64,000 nt of DNA from Pyrenopolyporus hunteri (lineage: Eukaryota > Ascomycota > Sordariomycetes > Xylariales > Hypoxylaceae), in assembly GCA_902806595.1 (NCBI GenBank), contig CADCXC010000037.1:1426001-1490000 (forward strand), in the 5' to 3' direction. The notes under the pieces were generated by a model, which did no database searches, was not told the DNA's origin, and saw nothing but the letters and a program-made list of their open reading frames with translations. Below are positions 1 through 11,048 of the stretch, piece after piece; the first letter of the stretch is position 1, and every line of letters starts with the position of its first letter. A program made the translations under genes and the position numbers.

Positions 1-948
1 CTGGCGTCTCGCAGCCCGCCGCCCAAGAAGAAGAAGCGGACCAGCCAGACACGCCCTCCGACCCGTCTTCTGACATTTCTTTAGTCCCTAGTACCGAGGC
101 TGATACCGAGCGCCTTGATGACGAAGAGGAAGATGAAGATCATGCCGTCGAAGGCGCGGAGGCGGGTGGGGAAGAGCAAGAAGAAGAGGACGAATATCAA
201 GAACCCCTATTCGATGCCTCCGCAGCAGGTCTGAAGGAAATCAGCAACCTCGCCAGCTTCATTGTCAGCAGTTACAAGCCCGGCTGCGGCGTCAAGGAGC
301 TTCGAGATGACGACGTCAACCAATTCTGGCAGTAAGTACTAACACATATCTGTCTATTATTCCATCACTCCATTTCTAACATCATCTAGATCCGATGGGC
401 CTCAGCCTCATCGATTGAACATCCATTTCATCAAGCGCGTGGAGATTCGCAAGCTTAAACTCTACCTCGACTACGAGCTTGACGAGAGCTATACGCCCAC
501 CAAGATCCAAGTAGACGCCGGCTTCAGTCCCAATTTTACCATCCCGTTCACAACTATGGAGCTGAACATGCCAAAAGGTTGGATCGAAGTGCCCATCGAG
601 GGAGCCGGCGGCGGCCACGACGGCAACTCTCTCTGCTGCTGGTTCGTCCGAATCATTGTCCTCGAGAATCACCAGAACGGCAAGGACACGCACATACGCG
701 GAGTGAAGGTGTACGCCCTGGACGACACGGCTGACACCGCCGAAAACAACCCCATCGAGGACATGGTCGAAGCGATCGAGGATTGCGGCGACAGGATGGC
801 GGAGATGAACGTGCACGACCACGACGAGGAGGTTTTATTGAAGCTCGAAGCGGAGAAGCGAGAGCGAAGGGCGAAGACCAAAAAGTACACCCCCGGCGAC
901 GGCGGGCTAAGCATCCCCGACTTCATGAGGGAACCGGAAATTCGTTAA
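1..948 (+). CDS. apc10: APC10/DOC1, anaphase-promoting complex subunit 10 (5' truncated by window edge)
   Basis: Substrate-recognition subunit of the APC/C ubiquitin ligase, which drives mitotic exit in the nucleus. The reading frame enters at base 3. Exons are 1-331 and 390-948, with a 58-bp intron at 332-389 (GTAAGT donor, CTAAC branch, CTAG acceptor). Splicing rebuilds the DOC-domain hallmark FWQSDGPQPH, followed by LNIHF and the beta-sandwich segments LYLDYELDESYTP and IQVDAGF. The visible 295 residues are an acidic Glu/Asp-rich N-terminal stretch (residues ~10-75), the DOC domain (~85-260), and a basic tail. The protein ends in Ile-Arg, the IR tail by which Apc10 docks on TPR subunits such as Cdc27. 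The true start lies upstream of the window. I am confident of the identity; only the N-terminus is unknown. Confidence 0.93.
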
Positions 949-1639
949 ATCCTGATGTCTAGAGGTATATCGAGGCGGGTTCGCATATCACGGTTCTGAG
1001 GCGTTCTGGAATTCCGGTTGACGATTACGATACCCTACGGTTATTGCGGCTATTTACAATAGGAAAAAGGTATGCGTCTCTCACTACTTTACGTGAGACA
1101 AAATAAATTGTATCTAGATCACCGTCAGCTGGTCAGCCCTGCTACACAGCACGAGGGTGCAGATTACCTACTAATCGCCCTGCGAATGTAATTTCGTTAG
1201 CAATCGTTCTATTCAAGAACTCGGGTTCCTCGTATTATTCGAAAGTTTGAGAGACTTAGGACGCTAGGTTCGGATGGCTACGACCCTTTACAATCCAGCC
1301 GTACGTATAAACATCTCCTTTATACATGGATAGTTGTAACGGGATGAGGCCGTATCCCCCCTGCCCCTTGACGGCTAGCCCTACTAAGCCAAGTTCCGGT
1401 ATCTCCACTATATTGCGGTTTTACCCGTCCGCCAAGATCTCCGTCCTCCGCTCCTCTCCCCAACTTCACTTTTCTTCCCGTTCATCCGTTTTCTGATATC
1501 GTATCCAGCATCGATATACATGATGTTGCTATTACAACCTTCGTAATGTTATGGTCACTAGAGTGTACCATAAAAGGGCAAGGCCTCTATGATCATACCC
1601 TTAAAATAAACAGCCTTGCTAGATTCTAACACGATAGAA
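949..1639. other. Intergenic spacer between two plus-strand genes
   Basis: It holds the APC10 3' end and the leader of the next gene. No open frame, RNA gene or repeat that I can support. Confidence 0.6.
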
Positions 1640-2665
1640 ATGCCATCGGCTGACGGCTCTCCAATGGCCCGATCTCTACCGCCGAATATCGTCTCCCTCT
1701 TCACCCAAGCTCTCAAGAGCTATCAACTATCCAACGCGACCTTCCGCGTTCTATGCTCGCTGACTCCATCCTCCCTATCCTCCACACCAGCTGAATCCCT
1801 GGTTATCCATCCGCCACAAGTCCCGCCAAAGGAACTCCTCGTCCTCGACTCATCCTTCAACCCGCCTACCCTTGCTCACCAGCGCATGGCATTATCCGCC
1901 ATCGCAGACCATGCGCGGCCCGGCACTGAAAACAGCCATAAATCGCGAGTCCTCCTTCTATTCGCTATCAACAACGCGGACAAGGCGCCGAAACCCGCCT
2001 CCTTCCCGCAACGTCTAGCTATGATGTACATCTTCGCGCAAGACCTACTCCACCACTCATCATCACCCTTCCCCTCCCCCCCTTCTCCCTCTGGCCCTTC
2101 CACAGGATCACAGCCAACCAGCCCCGTCGTCGACATAGCCGTGACAACAGAGCCGTACTTCCACGCGAAAAGCCGGGCCATCGCCGACGCATCTTTCTAC
2201 CACGGCACCGGCTCTAGCCCCAGCACACCACAGCCAATCGAGCAGGTCTTCCTCACCGGCTTCGACACGCTCATCCGGATCTTCAACCCCAAGTACTACT
2301 CCCCGGACCCCTCCTCCGCCTCGTCCTCCATGGCCGCCTGCCTAGACCCGTTCTTCGCCCGCGCGCGGCTGCGCGTAACGACCCGCGCGGACGCCGACTG
2401 GGGCTCCGCCGCGGACCAGGCCGCGTACCTGGAGGGCCTGCGGCGCGGGGGCTTGGAGAGTGTGGGTGGGCGCGAGGAGTGGGCGGATCGGATCGAGATG
2501 GTGGAGGGGAAGAGGGAGGGAGGAGGGGATGTGGCTGTGAGTAGTACGAAGGTCCGCGAGGCGGTAAAGGAGGGTGATTGGAAGGCTTTGGAGAGGCTGG
2601 TTAGTCGGGGCGTGGCGGAGTGGATTAGGAGGGAGGGTTTGTATATGGAGGAGAGGGGTGTGTGA
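1640..2665 (+). CDS. POF1: Pof1-type nicotinamide mononucleotide adenylyltransferase-like protein
   Basis: Nucleotidylyltransferase-fold protein of the fungal Pof1/NMNAT-like family, expected to transfer AMP from ATP to NMN in NAD synthesis. Single exon, 341 aa. The first in-frame ATG is at 1640; the frame is open slightly further upstream, but only from a TTG. The ATP-binding motif SSFNPPTLAHQRM (residues ~75-90) has the NPPTxxH core. The C-terminal SSTKVREAV segment is the usual ISSTxxR motif, followed by a typical end (RGVAEWIRREGLY). Ser/Pro-rich insertions lie between the core strands. The exact substrate within this superfamily cannot be proven from sequence. It is convergent with chorismate synthase downstream. 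Confidence 0.8.
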   Translation: MPSADGSPMARSLPPNIVSLFTQALKSYQLSNATFRVLCSLTPSSLSSTPAESLVIHPPQVPPKELLVLDSSFNPPTLAHQRMALSAIADHARPGTENSHKSRVLLLFAINNADKAPKPASFPQRLAMMYIFAQDLLHHSSSPFPSPPSPSGPSTGSQPTSPVVDIAVTTEPYFHAKSRAIADASFYHGTGSSPSTPQPIEQVFLTGFDTLIRIFNPKYYSPDPSSASSSMAACLDPFFARARLRVTTRADADWGSAADQAAYLEGLRRGGLESVGGREEWADRIEMVEGKREGGGDVAVSSTKVREAVKEGDWKALERLVSRGVAEWIRREGLYMEERGV

Positions 2666-3259
2666 TGGGATAGGTTGGCTGGATGATGGTGATGGTGACG
2701 GTGACTTCTATCTGATCCGGGAATCCCTAGGTACATATAGAATCTACGGTGGTTAGGAGGATCTACCGCGCGCTGCGAAGCTAAGTCCGGATCATCTGGA
2801 GGCAGGGTTGAAATAGGGACCAACCGCGCCCAGTATTTACCTGAAGCCTCCGATACTAAACCATTCTACCGGCATGCACTGAATCGGCAGGAGGTAGAAC
2901 GAAGAATGGGTATGGGGAACGGGATGCGGGGATAGGATCCGTTCCGTGATGGTGTGACGGCAACCTAAAGAGAAGGAAACTCGTCTCATGCGTTATAGCT
3001 AGGACGTAAACTAAATATATAGCCCGTCGTAATATAGTTCGGGTAGTTCAGCATCTAGAGAAAGCGACAATAATCGGTCTTCCTATTGTTTTGTCTCGGC
3101 GTCATCGACCCCGATATAGGGGCCTTAGGTAGCTGTTTCGGGCCTTAACTATTAAGTCGAATTTACATCGGCGCGCAGTGTAACATCTTCAAATAATCTG
3201 GTATCGGATTTATACTAGCATTTTAACTTTCATTACACATTTTATCTATCCCCGGGCGT
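2666..3259. other. Convergent intergenic spacer
   Basis: It lies between the 3' ends of the Pof1-like and chorismate synthase genes. No coding signal or repeat seen. Confidence 0.55.
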
Positions 3260-4574
3260 CTATTTAGTATGCATAGAAACACCATTATCTGCGGGCGGTA
3301 CCGTCTGGTTCAGGGGCGGAAGATGCCTCCTAGCCTCGTGTCGTCCCATCTGCTGCAGTAGCGCATCTATGACCACAAGCGCGGCCATAGCCTCTACGAT
3401 GGGCACCGCCCTCGGTACCACACAGGGGTCGTGTCTCCCCTTGGCTTCTAACACGCCCTCCGATTCTCCGTCGTACGTGGCGGTCGTCTGCGCCTGGCTG
3501 ATGGTGGCTGGTGGCTTGAAGGCAACCCGGAAGTAGATGGGCGCGCCGTTCGAGATGCCGCCCTGGATACCTCCCGAATTGTTCGTCTTGGTCGTGAGTT
3601 TGGGTCTAGGGGTCCCGTTTCTCGACGCACCGGTCTCCTTGTTTGCCGGTTCCTCCGGCGCCCTGATGAAGGGGTCGTTGTGGACGGAACCTGGGATCTC
3701 GCAACCGCCGAAACCGGAGCCAATTTCGAAACCCTTAGTCGCTGGTATACTCAGCATAGCGTGCGCAAGTTTTGCCTCTAACTTATCGAAGCACGGCTCT
3801 CCAAGGCCACTCGGCACGTTCTTGATAACGCAGGTCACGGTGCCGCCGATGCTGTCGTTGCGCTCCTTGAACGCAGCTATGTATTCTTCCATCTTGCGCG
3901 AGATCTCCTCGTTCGGACACCGCACGGGCAGGAACTTATCTACAGTTTCACGGTTGATGGTTTGGACTAGTTCCATGAATGCAGGGTTCTGGCTCGGGGT
4001 TGGAAACTCGGGCGTGGGCGGGAACATGTGGACAGCACCAACGGACGTGACGAAAGCGGTTATTTCGACGCCGTACGCGAGCTTTAGGTATTTCTCCGCG
4101 ATGGCGCCGGCAGCCACTCTACCAATGGTCTCACGAGCCGAGCTCCTACCACCACCACTGCTCGCCTTGACGCCGTACTTCTCGAGGTAAGTCCAATCGG
4201 CATGACTTGGCCGTGGGTAGAGGTCTATCGTCTTGTTCCCATAATCTTTGGGTCTTTGGTCTTCGTTAAGGACTATGAGGCCGATCGGGGTACCGAGGGT
4301 GATGCCGAATTCGGTTCCCGACTGTATGACGACGCGGTCTTTCTCGTTTCGGGGAGTCGTGATGTTGCTCTGGCCCGGCCGGCGACGGGTCATCTGGGGC
4401 TGGATATCGTCCTCGGTCAGCTCCATGCCCGGGGGGCAACCGTCAACGATACATCCCACCGAGCGGCAGTGAGACTCGCCGTAGCTATAGAAGAGGTATT
4501 AGCGACATAGGGTTAAGCTAATTGGTTCGTGCGACTAACGTGGTAACCCGAAAGAAGTCCCCAAAGGTTGACAT
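3260..4574 (-). CDS. aro2: Chorismate synthase
   Basis: Catalyses the last shikimate step, EPSP to chorismate, feeding Phe, Tyr and Trp synthesis. Fungal enzymes are bifunctional, with their own NAD(P)H:flavin reductase activity. Exons (minus strand) are 4574-4540 and 4484-3260; the 55-bp intron 4539-4485 has a GTTAGT donor, CTAAT branch and TATAG acceptor. The start ATG at 4574 gives MSTFGDFFRVT, and the splice restores TYGESHCRSVGCIVDG, the first chorismate-synthase signature. Further signatures are RRRPGQS, SSGGGRSSARET and GSGFGG. The product is about 419 aa, normal for the family. A small low-complexity insert (residues ~285-305) precedes NSGGIQGGISNG. A TGAGTCA site lies about 205 bp upstream of the ATG. 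Confidence 0.96.
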
Positions 4575-5613
4575 TTTGAAATAGGTAGGTATATAATATA
4601 GTGTGACTCTACGCTGAGTAACGCGGTAGAGGTCGAACTAGTCCAATTCTTCAAATTCGCTGGCCAATATGATCGAGAATGTGGTTGATTTTATATCAAT
4701 TGGCTAATAGGATGCTCATTAAAACCCCAAGAAGCTCCGTCGTGACCTTTTTAAGTGTAACCGAAGGCTTTGTTCAGCTGAGTCAAAAGAGACAGGAACA
4801 AACGATCTGAGGATAAATTAGGAATTAATTTTCGAGTCTTACGACTGCGGCTGATGGTGGGGGATTTTTTACTATGGCAGGATTCTGAGTCCTCCGATCT
4901 GGACCCCGCCATTGGTTTATTATCGATAAGTACTTTGTACTACCTTACATGCCTAGATAGGTACCTACGTTGGCGGGACAGGGAATGCAGGGTACCTACT
5001 AAGGACTGCAGCTTCTTAATCTCACTCACTAAATCCTATAAGTATCTTTTCAGGGTAGGTACTTCGCGCTCATAGGAGAGATAGTTACATAAGGTACTTA
5101 GGTACATGTAATTGGTGCATGTGATATAGTAGAAATACCACAAGTAGGAGATACGTTAAACTCATTGAAAGATAGGTAGGTACATATACCAACTAGTTAT
5201 CCTAGATAATTCCAATCATAAGTGACAATTTGCTATATAAGAGAATTCGTTGGTCGGTCACTATGAGCGTAGGTGAGTTATAAGCTTACATGAGGGCTAG
5301 ATCCCTCTAATGCGGGTCCATTATTTCGGAAGATGTTTGTACCTAAATTCCCGGTACGGTAGCGCCCGGAAATGGCGCCTACCTCCTATGTATCTGCTAC
5401 TATATCGGCTATTACAGGTACTTCTAGGTACCTAATATCATCAACCTCACTTCTATTATTTCCAAGTCACATACAACATATCTACAACAGATCTACAACC
5501 TAAAAGCTGCCACCACTAGATGAGAAAAAATCTAAAACGGAATATAATGAGATAAAAAGCAACATGAGATAGGGTGGAATGACGAGGAAGCTCCACCAAC
5601 ACCAACCCTTCAC
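4575..5613. other. Divergent promoter spacer between chorismate synthase and lipoate ligase
   Basis: AT-rich spacer with scattered copies of the genome-wide TAGGTACCT-type motif (for example around 4957-4970 and 5411-5433). No ORF with coding character was found. It must hold both promoters. Confidence 0.6.
4779..4785 (-). promoter_or_regulatory. Candidate Gcn4/CPC1 (cross-pathway control) site upstream of chorismate synthase
   Basis: The plus strand reads TGAGTCA, the reverse complement of the core TGACTCA. It sits about 205 bp upstream of the chorismate synthase ATG. Fungal aromatic amino-acid genes are classic targets of Gcn4/CPC1. The match is exact, but its function is inferred. Confidence 0.5.
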
Positions 5614-6925
5614 ATGGCTCTCCCCCGCACCCTCTTCGCCTCCATCGCCAGGAGGCCGCGTATAAGACCCGGGCTCCTATCCCCCCCTTCCGCGCGGCGC
5701 CTCTTCAGCGCCGACGCCGTCTTGCACCCCTCGAACCGGGTGCAAACGTACGTCTCGCGGGTCAGCGACCCGTACCTGAACCTGTCCATCGAGCACTTCC
5801 TGCTGCAGAAGTCGCCGCCGGACTCCGTCGTGCTCTTCCTGTACACGAACCGGCCCTGCGTCGTCGTCGGCCGCAACCAGAACCCCTGGGTCGAGGTCGA
5901 CCTGGGCCTGCTCGGGCCCGGGCGGAGCGGCGTCGTCGACGTCGGCGCCGGCGGAAACGATAATGGCCGGGGCGAGGTGCTCCTAGTGCGCCGCCGCAGC
6001 GGCGGCGGCACCGTGTTCCACGACTCGGGGAACGTGAACTACAGCGTCATATGCCCGCCCGGCTCGTTCGACCGCGACAAGCACGCGGCCATGGTGGTGC
6101 GCGCGCTGGAGTCGCTCGGCGTGGGCGGGGCGCGCGTGAACGAGCGGCACGACATCGTGCTGGACGTCGCCGCGCCGTCCGCTTCGAAGCGGACGCAGAC
6201 GCAGACGCAGACGTTCAAGATCTCGGGTTCCGCGTACAAGCTGACGCGCCTGCGCTCCCTGCACCACGGCACGTGCCTCCTCTGCTCGCCTAACCTGCCG
6301 CTCATCGGGCCGCTGCTGCGCTCCCCCGCCGCCCCGTATATCAAGGCGCGCGGCGTCGAGAGCGTGCGGAGCCCCGTCCGCAACGTGGGTATCGAGGACA
6401 CGGTGGCCTTCGAGGAAGAGGTCGTCGCTGAGTTCGGCTGCATGTATGGGGACATATACCCCGAGTTCATAGGGTCGGCGGAGGCTGAGAAGGTCTTGGT
6501 CGACGCCCCGGATATCGCAAAGGGGTATGCCGAGCTCAAGGTACGCTTTTATTATACATTGCGTATATGTCGTTTTCTTTTAAACGCAGAATACCAATAA
6601 GCCACGGAACTAACCAAACCCTTCAATTCTCCCTAAGCAGTCCCCGGAATGGATATACAACCAGACGCCGCAATTCACATTTTCCACGCACCCCACCGAA
6701 GAAGACCCGCGTCCCCGGCCGCCTCTGCCATATGACCTGCCGCCAGATTTCCGCGCCACCATGACGGTGCGCCACGGCCAGATCACCGAAGTATCAGGGA
6801 CAGGTCTCCCCGCGTCCCTGAGCTCGACGTATCTCCACCACATCACCGATTGGCGATTCAAAGTCAGCAGCGAGCCCGTTGGCAAGTGGCTTAACAACAT
6901 ATTCGCAGCGAGCGGGAGGGACTAA
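5614..6925 (+). CDS. AIM22: Mitochondrial lipoate-protein ligase (LplA/Aim22 family)
   Basis: Attaches or transfers lipoyl groups to E2 and GcvH proteins in mitochondria. Exons are 5614-6540 and 6641-6925; the 100-bp intron 6541-6640 has a GTACGC donor and CCCTAAGCAG acceptor. The product is about 403 aa. The N-terminal ~35 residues are basic, Ser/Arg-rich and without acids, typical of a mitochondrial presequence. Family motifs in order are RPCVVVGRNQNPW, RRRSGGGTVFHDSGNVNYS and FKISGSAYK (the catalytic Lys region), then RSLHHGTCLL. Exon 2 supplies the small C-terminal domain, starting SPEWIYNQTP. Exon 1 is GC-rich and contains a short (ACGCAG)n run coding Thr-Gln repeats just before the Lys motif. 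Whether it acts as ligase or octanoyl/lipoyl transferase cannot be settled here. Confidence 0.9.
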
Positions 6926-7198
6926 ATCTCTGGCTTCTGCGGATTATGTGTATATCCATTATTAACAGAGTTAAACGTAAGTATATCCAAGTATATCACC
7001 AATACCAATGATCATAGAAGCTTGGCTACGCAGACACTTCTGTATATTATATAGACACCTAGGTATAGACAACTTATAGACACCCAGAACCTCTCCCCTT
7101 TCTCTGCAACAATAAATGCGGCTACCCTTAGGTATGTCAAAACAAACTCCCATCACGCTAAACTCATATACACAAACCTCACCCCCCATCACCCTACC

Positions 7199-10100
7199 CT
7201 ACTCCGCCGTCCCAGCGCCCATAACGCCCTGCCCGAACCACTGCGCAACAGTCTTGAAGCGGTCGTCGCCCTTATCCAGGGCGTCTCGGAACAGGTCATG
7301 GCGATCAGCGCGCTCCGCCTGGCTGCGCTTCATGGCGCGGACCGCGGCGTTGTTCGCGGCGCAGACGGGGCACTCGGTGTCGGCGCCAGCAGCAGCGTTG
7401 GCGTCGTCGGCGGCGGCGGCGCCCTGCTTGAGGCAGCGCTGGTGGAAGCTGTGGCGGCAGAGGAAGTGGACGGCGGGCAGCTCGAGGGGCGCGCCGCAGC
7501 CGGGGCAGCGCTGGGCCTGGAAGACGGCGGGCTTGGAGCCGAGCTCGGCGATCTCGGCGCGCTTGGCCTCGGTCTCCTTGCGGAACGAGTTGATCTGCCG
7601 CCGGTTCGCCGCGATCTCCCGCCGCTCGCGCGAGATCGTCTCCCGCAGGTACGGCTTGATCATGCCCATCGTGGCCACGGCGTTCGAGCCGAGCGTCTGG
7701 ATCACTTGCAGGGGCGCCATGAGCCCGTCGCGGTCGATCCGCTCCAGCACGTTGGCGAGCTCGTCGGACCCGGCCTCCTCGAGGACCCGCACGTCTGATG
7801 TGAAGTACGCGAGCGCCGCCGGGTACAGCTGCGGTTCTTGGGGACCGTACTTTCGGAGTGCTTTGATGGCGCCGCGGGTGTCCTTAGCGGAGGTGTAGGA
7901 CCGGAAGATGTCGAACATGAGGCCGGACTGCTCTTTGACAAGGGTCGTGCCGTCCCGGAAATCCGAGAGGTGGGATAGTAGCAGAACGTTCGAGTTCTCG
8001 ATGGGAACCTCGCGCCCTTCGATAAGTTTCTTTGCTTTGAGCTCCCACTCCTCTCTTTGCATGCCTTTCCGTTCGCTAGCTTTATGCAGATACATCTCGA
8101 ATAGAGTCGTGTATATGTCTACCCTATCTGATTCTTTGAGAGAATCGTCCTTAAGGCAGGCTTCTAGGAAGATGATAAATTCGTCCGAATGGTCGATAAA
8201 AGATGAGAATGCTGTCCGAGGAGGTGGTGGGGTATACTTCTGATCGGCGTTCACTTCGTGGTCTGTTGCGGCGTCTGCCTCACTAGCTGCTGCCTGTGAT
8301 CCTTGCCCGTTGGGTGTAGCGACTGAGGATGTGTTCATGTACGGAAGGGGTAGTAGACTGGTCAGATTCTGCACTGCTATTGCAGCTCCCGCTGCTAATC
8401 CGCCGCTTGAAATCGTTTGAGTCTCTTCCCGCACTGGGTGTGCTTTGGGCTTATAATTTCCCGTATAGTAATCTATAAAAAGCTTGGTCGTGTCGCTTGG
8501 GCAGTTTTCGAGAAGGACTCTCGCGTACTTCATTAAAGACGGATATGCCTACATGTAGTTAGTATTTTCAAGTGTCTAGAAATTTAAATCCACATACTGT
8601 CTCAGCATCCAGATGCCATATAAAATCAAGCGCTTCAGCGTAGTTTTTAGAGTCCTCGATCAAGATATCCACGACGAGGTCGTTCTCACCATGCTTCGTA
8701 GCAAGGTAAGCAGCCTGTTCAAAATATCCGCCTTGCCTACACATGGCTATGGCGGTGTCTAGGTCAAATTTGAGATCGCCCTCGGACTTAATAAATCTCT
8801 CTAGCTTCTCGACGTCTTTCAGTTTGGCATAGCAGTTTAATAACAAAGTTGTGTGGTCTGCGGTTGCCTTGTGGTGCTCGTGAAGTTCTTCGAGATATTC
8901 GATAAGGTTATGTATTCTTTGGGTGTCGAGGAACTATGCTTGTTAGGAGACTCCATCTATCAGATACTAGACACATACCTTTCGGATAACCTGCGAGGGT
9001 TCCGTGTTGTCGATGGCTCTGATGTACTGAGACATGGCACCGTCATAATCACCTTTTTGATAGAGATGATCCCCGTATTTACGGTAAATAACGTTTTGGT
9101 GCTGCGACTCCATGCCGGATTTCTGCGCAAGGTTGATAGCAAGCGGAAATAAGTTTCGTTGATACAATAATTCGAGACGCTGCTGCAGCGACTTTTCGTG
9201 GTAGCGGTTGACCTGGACTAAGTGAGTACGAATGAAGATGAATGAGTATTAATATAGCTTACCTTCCCGTCTTGAGTCAGAATGAAAAGATCTCCCCATA
9301 TTTGGAAGATAGCCTTGACTTCTGAGATGAGAGATTCGGAATGTGCCACTATTTGAAGGGTCGGGTCTACCATAGTAAACTTAGCAGCGTTGAAGAGGGT
9401 TTCTGTATTTGCGCCTCCAAAACGCCTTCCAAGGCTGTCGGAGCCTCCGCTCCCGGATATTGGTGGTGGGGAGACGAGGGCGACGTAGTCTTGAAAGGTC
9501 GAGACCAGACTCGTAGCTCCGTCATTAGCAAAGCAGAGCCCTCTGCCCTCCGACGTATAATAGTACACGGCATCGTCCCGAACAACGATAATGTCTCCGG
9601 TTTTGTTGTTTACCGTCATGCAACCAGCAGCACACCCGGCGTCCTCGATCGTCCTCGGCGGCTGTCCTTGACCTTTGCCCGATATAACTAACTTCAGAAG
9701 TTTGGAGGTTGTCGCGACAAACAGTGTTGTGAGCTTTGGATCAGCGACGAACTCGACGCCTGTAATGGGCTCTTCTGATTCGTAGACGATCCGTTGCTTC
9801 GTGCCTCGATCGTGTATTAGGTCGCCTCGTATTACCGTGACGGCGCCGTTCGCGAATCCTACGGCAAGTTGCGAAAGGTCGTCGAGCGCGGTGAAGGACG
9901 ATATCTATCGAATATTCGCTTAGCCCCGGGTCCTGAGGGCCCTGATGTATTCCTCCATCTGAAGTACTCACTGGAAACTGCTTCCGGCCGTTATTTATGT
10001 GTAAGGTGCTCAAGCAGGTGGGTAGTCCCGTCTTTTTCACGGGTTTATCCAGTGCCCATACTTTCAGCACGGGTTCGTTGCTGAGGTCCTCCTACTTCTC

Positions 10101-10472
10101 ATCAGTTTTACTCAAGATTCCAGAGGTTATACCGTATCCCCTACCGACACTGTCACTAATAAACTTGTCCCCTCGACCTGGCGCATATGGGTGATGCGAC
10201 CGGTCTCGTGTGCCTGGAAGCTCCGGACGATCTTCCAGCTGGGGCCGATGATGCGCACATAGCCATTGTCGCTACCGAGGAAAAGGCTGTCGGACCCGGA
10301 ACACACGCTTGATATCTCGTTATTCTCGAAGAACGAACGGGTCTCGTCGTCGCCGAGTTTGACTTGGCTTACTTCAAAGAAGTCGAAGGCTTTCCACTAG
10401 GGCAGTCAGTCGAAGATGTGTTCGGGAGAATGGAAGCCTGGGACCAAAGAGACTTACCAAAAGCAAAGCCAT
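7199..10472 (-). CDS. vps11: Vps11/Pep5, RING-finger core subunit of HOPS and CORVET tethering complexes
   Basis: Class C Vps protein that scaffolds endosome/vacuole tethering complexes. Seven exons (minus strand): 10472-10458, 10396-10145, 10091-9972, 9904-9263, 9212-8979, 8933-8598 and 8548-7199. Introns are 45-67 bp with good consensus, and all exons join in phase for 982 aa. The first exon has only five codons, followed by WKAFDFFEVSQVKLGDDETR. The order is an N-terminal beta-propeller (to ~residue 370), a CHCR alpha-solenoid with FLDTQRIHNLIEYLEELHEHH, a coiled coil (~790-850), and a C-terminal RING-H2 (CPGC, CRHSFHQRC, CPVC). Exon 4 contains the conserved GRGLCFANDG. Length and domain order match the family. 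Confidence 0.95.
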
Positions 10473-11048
10473 ACTGGGTGCTGGAACGTTTGCGACAATC
10501 AGCTGGGCGACATGAGCTTTGGTCTGCTCATCCTTACTCGGAAGTTCGCAGCAATTCTGATTGCCTGATAAGGAGTCTAGTGATAAGTCTAGGTCTAAGT
10601 ATTGAACCTAAGCTTGGGACGTCACCTTGAAGATAGCTGAGTGTTAGGAGCTATCTTTATCGATACGGCGCCCACCGCTTTATCTAAGGTGCCTAGGTAC
10701 CACCTACGTACGAATGTTACCCGGTACCTAGTGTGGCGGTGCTAAGTACCTCAGTAGCTTATGTAAATACCTACCTACCTACCTAGGTAGGTAACCTCGC
10801 TGCCCCTTGGAATTGTCTATATTCAACACCATATTTAATGCTCAAGTTACCGTAGTTTCAACGGGTGAATTCAAGAGGCTAGATACAGATATTTCAGGTA
10901 TATTATCTACCCGTAGGTAACCTAGAAGATTCTTCATTTCTTAGGGTATCTCTATACGTAAATATCTAAGTATGCATATCGTGATGCTCTTGCTATATAA
11001 GTACCTAGGTAGATTAAATACTAAGGTGATCCAAAGATAACTTCCCGC
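10473..11048. other. Spacer between Vps11 start and Mlh3 stop
   Basis: Must contain the Vps11 promoter and the Mlh3 3' end. It is dominated by TACCTA/TAGGTA-type motif copies; no ORF was supported. Confidence 0.55.
10768..10795. repeat. ACCTACCT/AGGTAGGT palindromic repeat patch
   Basis: Four tandem CTAC-type units run into the palindrome CCTAGG and then AGGTAGGT, so the right arm is the inverse of the left. Related patches occur in several other spacers in this window. Confidence 0.7.
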
